Assembly: GCA_937891325.1 (NCBI GenBank)
Contig: CALAFU010000144.1
Location: 1 to 7,904, forward strand
DNA length: 7,904 nt
Reading direction: 5' to 3'
Source: an uncultured Candidatus Melainabacteria bacterium
Lineage (GTDB): Bacteria > Cyanobacteriota > Vampirovibrionia > Gastranaerophilales > Gastranaerophilaceae
The notes below the pieces were generated by a model. That model was not told the origin of the DNA. It searched no databases and was given only the letters and a program-made list of their open reading frames with translations. Numbering within the stretch: the stretch's first letter is position 1; every line of letters starts with the position of its first letter. The position numbers were made by a program, and so were the translations under genes. Of this stretch, positions 5,662-7,904 are shown piece after piece.

Positions 5662-6480
5662 TTAATTCTTCTTTGGAGAAGGTTTTGCTTTTGCGTTTTT
5701 AAAATATTGTTCTGTCCAAGTTACAATTGCGTTTTGAAATTCTGGGTGTTGTTTTAAAATCAACATTCCACTGTTTCCAGAATCAGCATTTGCAACATCA
5801 AATGTACCTTGAGCAAATCTTGCTAAACGAACTTGTTGATCCATATAATATTTATCTGTTTTACTTGCTAGTGCTAGAATTGGTGTTTTACCAATTTCTG
5901 TTAGCACAACAGGAATATACAAACCTTTAAATTCCATTGATGGTGCTAATAAAACTAGCGCTCTAGGTTTAATTTTCATTTTTCTTGCAACAATAACTGC
6001 CGTATTTGCGCCAATATCACTACCCACAAGCGCATAGTTTACAAAACTTGGTTTCTTTGTTTGTTTTTCAACAAACTGAATAGTTTGAATTACGTCGTTT
6101 GGATATTGTTCAAAGTCTTTATTTTTAAAGTTTCTCCAAGAACGTTGATGAAAGCTCTTGTCGTAAACACTTTTGCCATGACCTCTTAAGTCAATTCTAA
6201 GTACGGCATACCCTTTTGCATTATATTTTTCTTGTAAGCTAATCCAATAAGAACTATTATAACCTAACGCATGAAGCATAACAATTGTAGGGTAGCCTTT
6301 CATTTTTGTTTTTGGATAACTTAAGTATGAACGAATTAAATGACCGTCACGAGTTTGAACAGAAAATTCACGTTCTGTATAAGGTTTCTTTGTTTTAGTT
6401 GTTTTTGATTGAGCTGCAAATACTGTTTGCGCGCTTAATACAAAAAATAAAGTTAAAATTACAACAAGAAATTTTTTCAT
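5662..6480 (-). CDS. Exported alpha/beta-hydrolase-fold protein with altered catalytic residues
   Basis: This is a 272-residue protein with an N-terminal signal peptide (MKK, hydrophobic 4-18, likely cut after 'VFA' or 'FAA' at about 22-23), so it is probably periplasmic or secreted. The fold is clear: oxyanion-region 'MLHALGYNSSYW' (68-79), 'RIDLRGHGKS' (95-104), a nucleophile elbow 'LVGSDIGANTAV' (151-162), 'ALVLLAPSMEFKG' (174-186), acid-loop 'ILALASKTDKYY' (201-212) with Asp209, and a final helix 'HPEFQNAIVTWTEQYF' (245-260). Close relatives usually read G-A-S-I-G-A-N at the elbow and a GHGTxML-type loop with the catalytic His. Here the Ser position is Asp155, and the loop 'DSGNSGML' (233-240) has no His. 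It may be an Asp-nucleophile enzyme, or a non-catalytic binding protein. The substrate is unknown. It is transcribed alone, with a good GGAAGGA site and a terminator shared with prs. Confidence 0.92.
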   Translation of the reverse strand: MKKFLVVILTLFFVLSAQTVFAAQSKTTKTKKPYTEREFSVQTRDGHLIRSYLSYPKTKMKGYPTIVMLHALGYNSSYWISLQEKYNAKGYAVLRIDLRGHGKSVYDKSFHQRSWRNFKNKDFEQYPNDVIQTIQFVEKQTKKPSFVNYALVGSDIGANTAVIVARKMKIKPRALVLLAPSMEFKGLYIPVVLTEIGKTPILALASKTDKYYMDQQVRLARFAQGTFDVANADSGNSGMLILKQHPEFQNAIVTWTEQYFKNAKAKPSPKKN

Positions 6481-6488
6481 ACGTTTAA

Positions 6489-6495
6489 TCCTTCC
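6489..6495 (-). promoter_or_regulatory. Ribosome binding site of the hydrolase gene
   Basis: The minus strand reads GGAAGGA, 8 bases before the ATG at 6480. It supports the start that yields the signal peptide. Confidence 0.75.
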
Positions 6496-6507
6496 AAATT
6501 TAACTTT

Positions 6508-6535
6508 ATTATAGTATAAATTTGAAATATTACAA
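6508..6535 (-). promoter_or_regulatory. Putative promoter of the hydrolase gene
   Basis: On the minus strand TTGTAA (6535-6530), a 16-base spacer and a perfect TATAAT (6513-6508) form a good vegetative promoter. The expected start is near 6501, leaving a leader of about 20 bases that contains the ribosome binding site. Confidence 0.6.
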
Positions 6536-6562
6536 ATGTTACAATTTTTTCTAAAATTGAAA

Positions 6563-6591
6563 TTGAAGAGAAAATTATATGTTTATATATA
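6563..6591 (+). promoter_or_regulatory. Possible promoter of the helical-repeat gene
   Basis: TTGAAG (6563-6568), a 17-base spacer and TATATA (6586-6591) are spaced like a vegetative promoter but match imperfectly. They lie in a run of AT-rich sequence with several alternatives, including TTGAAA at 6557. The gene needs a promoter here because its left neighbour is divergent. Confidence 0.3.
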
Positions 6592-6625
6592 TGTAGTAGA
6601 CCATTATGTTGTGGTAAAAATCGAT

Positions 6626-6631
6626 AGAGGG
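6626..6631 (+). promoter_or_regulatory. Ribosome binding site of the helical-repeat gene
   Basis: AGAGGG lies 7 bases before the ATG at 6639 and supports that start. Confidence 0.65.
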
Positions 6632-6638
6632 TTATCGT

Positions 6639-7547
6639 ATGGCAATAGCAATTGATACAAATATATACGCATTAGGCAAAAAGTTAAACATTACGTCAGA
6701 ACGTATGATGAACTACGCTAACAAAACCGTAGATGAAATCATTGAAGCTGAAACAGCACAAGGTAACACTAAGGCTGCTGAATTTGCTAAGCAATTAGAA
6801 TCTGACCCTAATACATTGATTAAAACTTACCAATTGGATAACCCTGGTAACAAGTTTAATATTATTTCTCAATTCCCTGAACAAAAAATGCCAGAATATT
6901 TGGAATTTTTGGAAGATGATGATTTGAGATTAGGTTTGAATTTCTTCTCACAAGAGCAACTTTTGAAATTAATGCAAGATTTTGCACCAATTGAAGAAGT
7001 TGTTAATTCAGCTATGATTTGTTTCCCTTTAATGGACATTATTGAAATGATGCCTGACAAGGAATTAAACAACTTTATTGTAAACAAGGACTTAGACCCT
7101 GAATTTTTGAAAAAGAATTTAGAAAAAATGGATCCTGAAGTTATTGCAGTTATGATTGAAGGTGCAACAGGTTCTCCTGTCGTTGAAGAAGACCCTAAAA
7201 AACTTATGGATATGTTATATGGCTTAGACAAAGATACATACCAAGAAGCATTAGTCGCAATGGATCCCGATGCAAAAAGAGAAATGGTTTTGAACATGCA
7301 AAAGCAAGACCCAGAAGTTATGCAGTTGTTTCCGGCAAAGGCCTATACTACAATGTTATCAACCTTGCAAAAACCTGATATGATGGAAGGTATGGCTGCA
7401 TTGCAAACCGAATCACTTCTTTCTATGAACGGCGAACTTCCAGCAGATTTAATGGCAATTGTATTAACTCAAATTGATCCAAAAGATTTAGCAAAAATTG
7501 TAATTAAAGAGTATCCTGATTTATTGACTCAGATAGTTGCTGCATAG
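6639..7547 (+). CDS. Hypothetical all-helical repeat protein, MgtE-N/FliG-like
   Basis: This is a 302-residue acidic, Met-rich protein with no signal peptide, no membrane segment and a single Cys (128), so it is probably cytoplasmic. I do not recognise a named family for the whole protein. From about residue 75 to the end it reads as a chain of amphipathic helices separated by short turns, often marked by Asp-Pro: residues 56, 153, 165, 185, 209, 224 and 280 each start a DP pair, and similar 'MPDKEL' and 'KPDMME' turns lie between. The last part ('LPADLMAIVLTQIDPKDLAKIVIKEYPDLL', 267-296 in two helix pairs) resembles the superhelix shared by the MgtE N-terminal domain and FliG. It lacks the CBS and membrane domains of MgtE and obvious FliG motor motifs. 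A scaffold or protein-binding role is a guess. Its 3' end overlaps the convergent cinA gene by 44 bases. Confidence 0.88.
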   Translation: MAIAIDTNIYALGKKLNITSERMMNYANKTVDEIIEAETAQGNTKAAEFAKQLESDPNTLIKTYQLDNPGNKFNIISQFPEQKMPEYLEFLEDDDLRLGLNFFSQEQLLKLMQDFAPIEEVVNSAMICFPLMDIIEMMPDKELNNFIVNKDLDPEFLKKNLEKMDPEVIAVMIEGATGSPVVEEDPKKLMDMLYGLDKDTYQEALVAMDPDAKREMVLNMQKQDPEVMQLFPAKAYTTMLSTLQKPDMMEGMAALQTESLLSMNGELPADLMAIVLTQIDPKDLAKIVIKEYPDLLTQIVAA

Positions 7548-7904
7548 AAGAATAATTTTCTTGCAAGAAATCAACCAAAAACTCTAGAGCAGATTGAGTA
7601 AATAAAAACTTAATCATTTTTCTGCTGTTGTGAGGATTTACTTCTATTTTTTTAACTGCAAGTGCGCATTTGTTTTTAATTGCAACATACATCAAGCCCA
7701 CAGGTTTGCCTGCTTCTGGAGTAGTTGGACCTGCAATTCCTGTTGTTGATATTGCAACATCGCAACCTGTCTTTTCATAAAGCCCCTCAGCCATTTCTTT
7801 TGCGCATTGTTCACTTACTGCTCCATAAGTTTCTAGAGTTTCTTGTGATACACCTAAAAGTTCCATTTTTGCTTCGTTTGCGTAAGTTACAAAATTTTCT
7901 TTTG
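7504..7904 (-). CDS. cinA: CinA C-terminal domain protein, nicotinamide-nucleotide amidase (5' end cut by window edge)
   Basis: The visible part is the C-terminal half of the CinA/PncC amidase domain, which deamidates nicotinamide mononucleotide in pyridine nucleotide recycling. The frame stays open to the right edge, with 'NFVTYANEAKMELLGVS' across the Met codon at 7866. That Met is therefore internal, not the start. Family signatures are 'CAKEMAEGLYEKTGCDVAIS' and then 'TTGIAGPTTPEAGKPVGLMYVAI', the hallmark GIAGP...KPVG block. 'NSRKMIKFLFTQSALEFLVDFL' ends the usual domain. About 18 further residues ('ENYSSMQQLSESINQDTL') extend past the usual end and are encoded in DNA that also codes for the 3' end of the convergent helical-repeat gene. 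Whether the full protein has the N-terminal MoCF-type domain of CinA or is a stand-alone PncC cannot be seen. Confidence 0.93.
   Translation of the reverse strand, partial: KENFVTYANEAKMELLGVSQETLETYGAVSEQCAKEMAEGLYEKTGCDVAISTTGIAGPTTPEAGKPVGLMYVAIKNKCALAVKKIEVNPHNSRKMIKFLFTQSALEFLVDFLQENYSSMQQLSESINQDTL

Noticed and set aside
5727..5930. 67-codon plus-strand frame opposite the hydrolase gene
   Set aside because: It covers conserved hydrolase sequence on the other strand and has no independent coding evidence.
6869..7297. 142-codon open frame on the minus strand inside the helical-repeat gene
   Set aside because: It lies fully opposite a gene with a good start and clear helical pattern, is Ser/Ile/Lys-rich low-complexity sequence, and has no family resemblance or ribosome binding site; it is a by-product of codon use on the other strand.
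6639..7547. Reading the helical-repeat gene as an MgtE magnesium transporter or FliG
   Set aside because: There are no CBS domains or membrane helices for MgtE and no clear FliG motor-domain motifs; only the helical superfold style is shared.
7557..7570. 14-base perfect palindrome TTTCTTGCAAGAAA just after the helical-repeat gene stop
   Set aside because: It has no loop, so it is a poor terminator hairpin, lacks a T tract, and simply encodes F-L-Q-E in cinA; probably chance.
7504..7866. Taking the ATG at 7866 as the start of a short 120-residue protein
   Set aside because: The frame continues upstream to the window edge with conserved CinA sequence (YANEAK before the Met), so this Met is internal.

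Overview
The window is an AT-rich, densely packed bacterial chromosome segment with nine protein-coding genes, two of them cut by the window edges. It has no RNA genes, insertion sequences or CRISPR arrays, and no gene-free stretch longer than about 160 bases. Several features suggest a non-photosynthetic relative of Cyanobacteria (Melainabacteria/Vampirovibrionia, for example Gastranaerophilales). The PRPP synthetase has the N-terminal extension and the internal and C-terminal wording I associate with cyanobacterial Prs. The PDZ-radical SAM-DUF512 protein has the 'FCFVDQQP' wording of the cyanobacterial version. The low GC content and a flagellar stator gene also fit. This placement is inference from remembered family patterns, not a search.

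Left block, minus strand, read from right to left: a PadR-family repressor (3120-2596), a PDZ/radical SAM/DUF512 protein that overlaps it and whose start is re-called here to an ATG at 2612, 5-formyltetrahydrofolate cyclo-ligase (1331-822), and then the flagellar stator gene motA (750 to beyond the left edge). The first three are tightly packed and look co-transcribed. motA is set off by a 71-base gap with its own promoter-like sequence and a strong ribosome binding site.

Central block, plus strand, divergent from padR: uppS, rdgB and prs. This is a housekeeping group for the cell-wall lipid carrier, cleansing of the nucleotide pool, and PRPP supply. uppS and rdgB are separated by 2 bases; prs may also have its own promoter. 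The block ends in an exceptionally strong GC-rich hairpin with A and T tracts on both sides, which should also terminate the convergent gene.

Right block: a secreted or periplasmic alpha/beta-hydrolase-fold protein on the minus strand, whose nucleophile elbow carries Asp instead of Ser and whose usual His loop lacks His. Next, on the plus strand, is an all-helical protein of unknown function built from Asp-Pro-marked segments resembling MgtE-N/FliG-type superhelices. Last is the C-terminal domain of a CinA/PncC protein on the minus strand, whose 3' end runs 44 bases into the helical-repeat gene.

Most of the window is ordinary core genome. The items most worth a second look are the altered hydrolase active site, the orphan helical-repeat protein, and the translationally coupled PadR/radical SAM pair. 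I see no convincing evidence of an undescribed multi-gene defence or mobile system.
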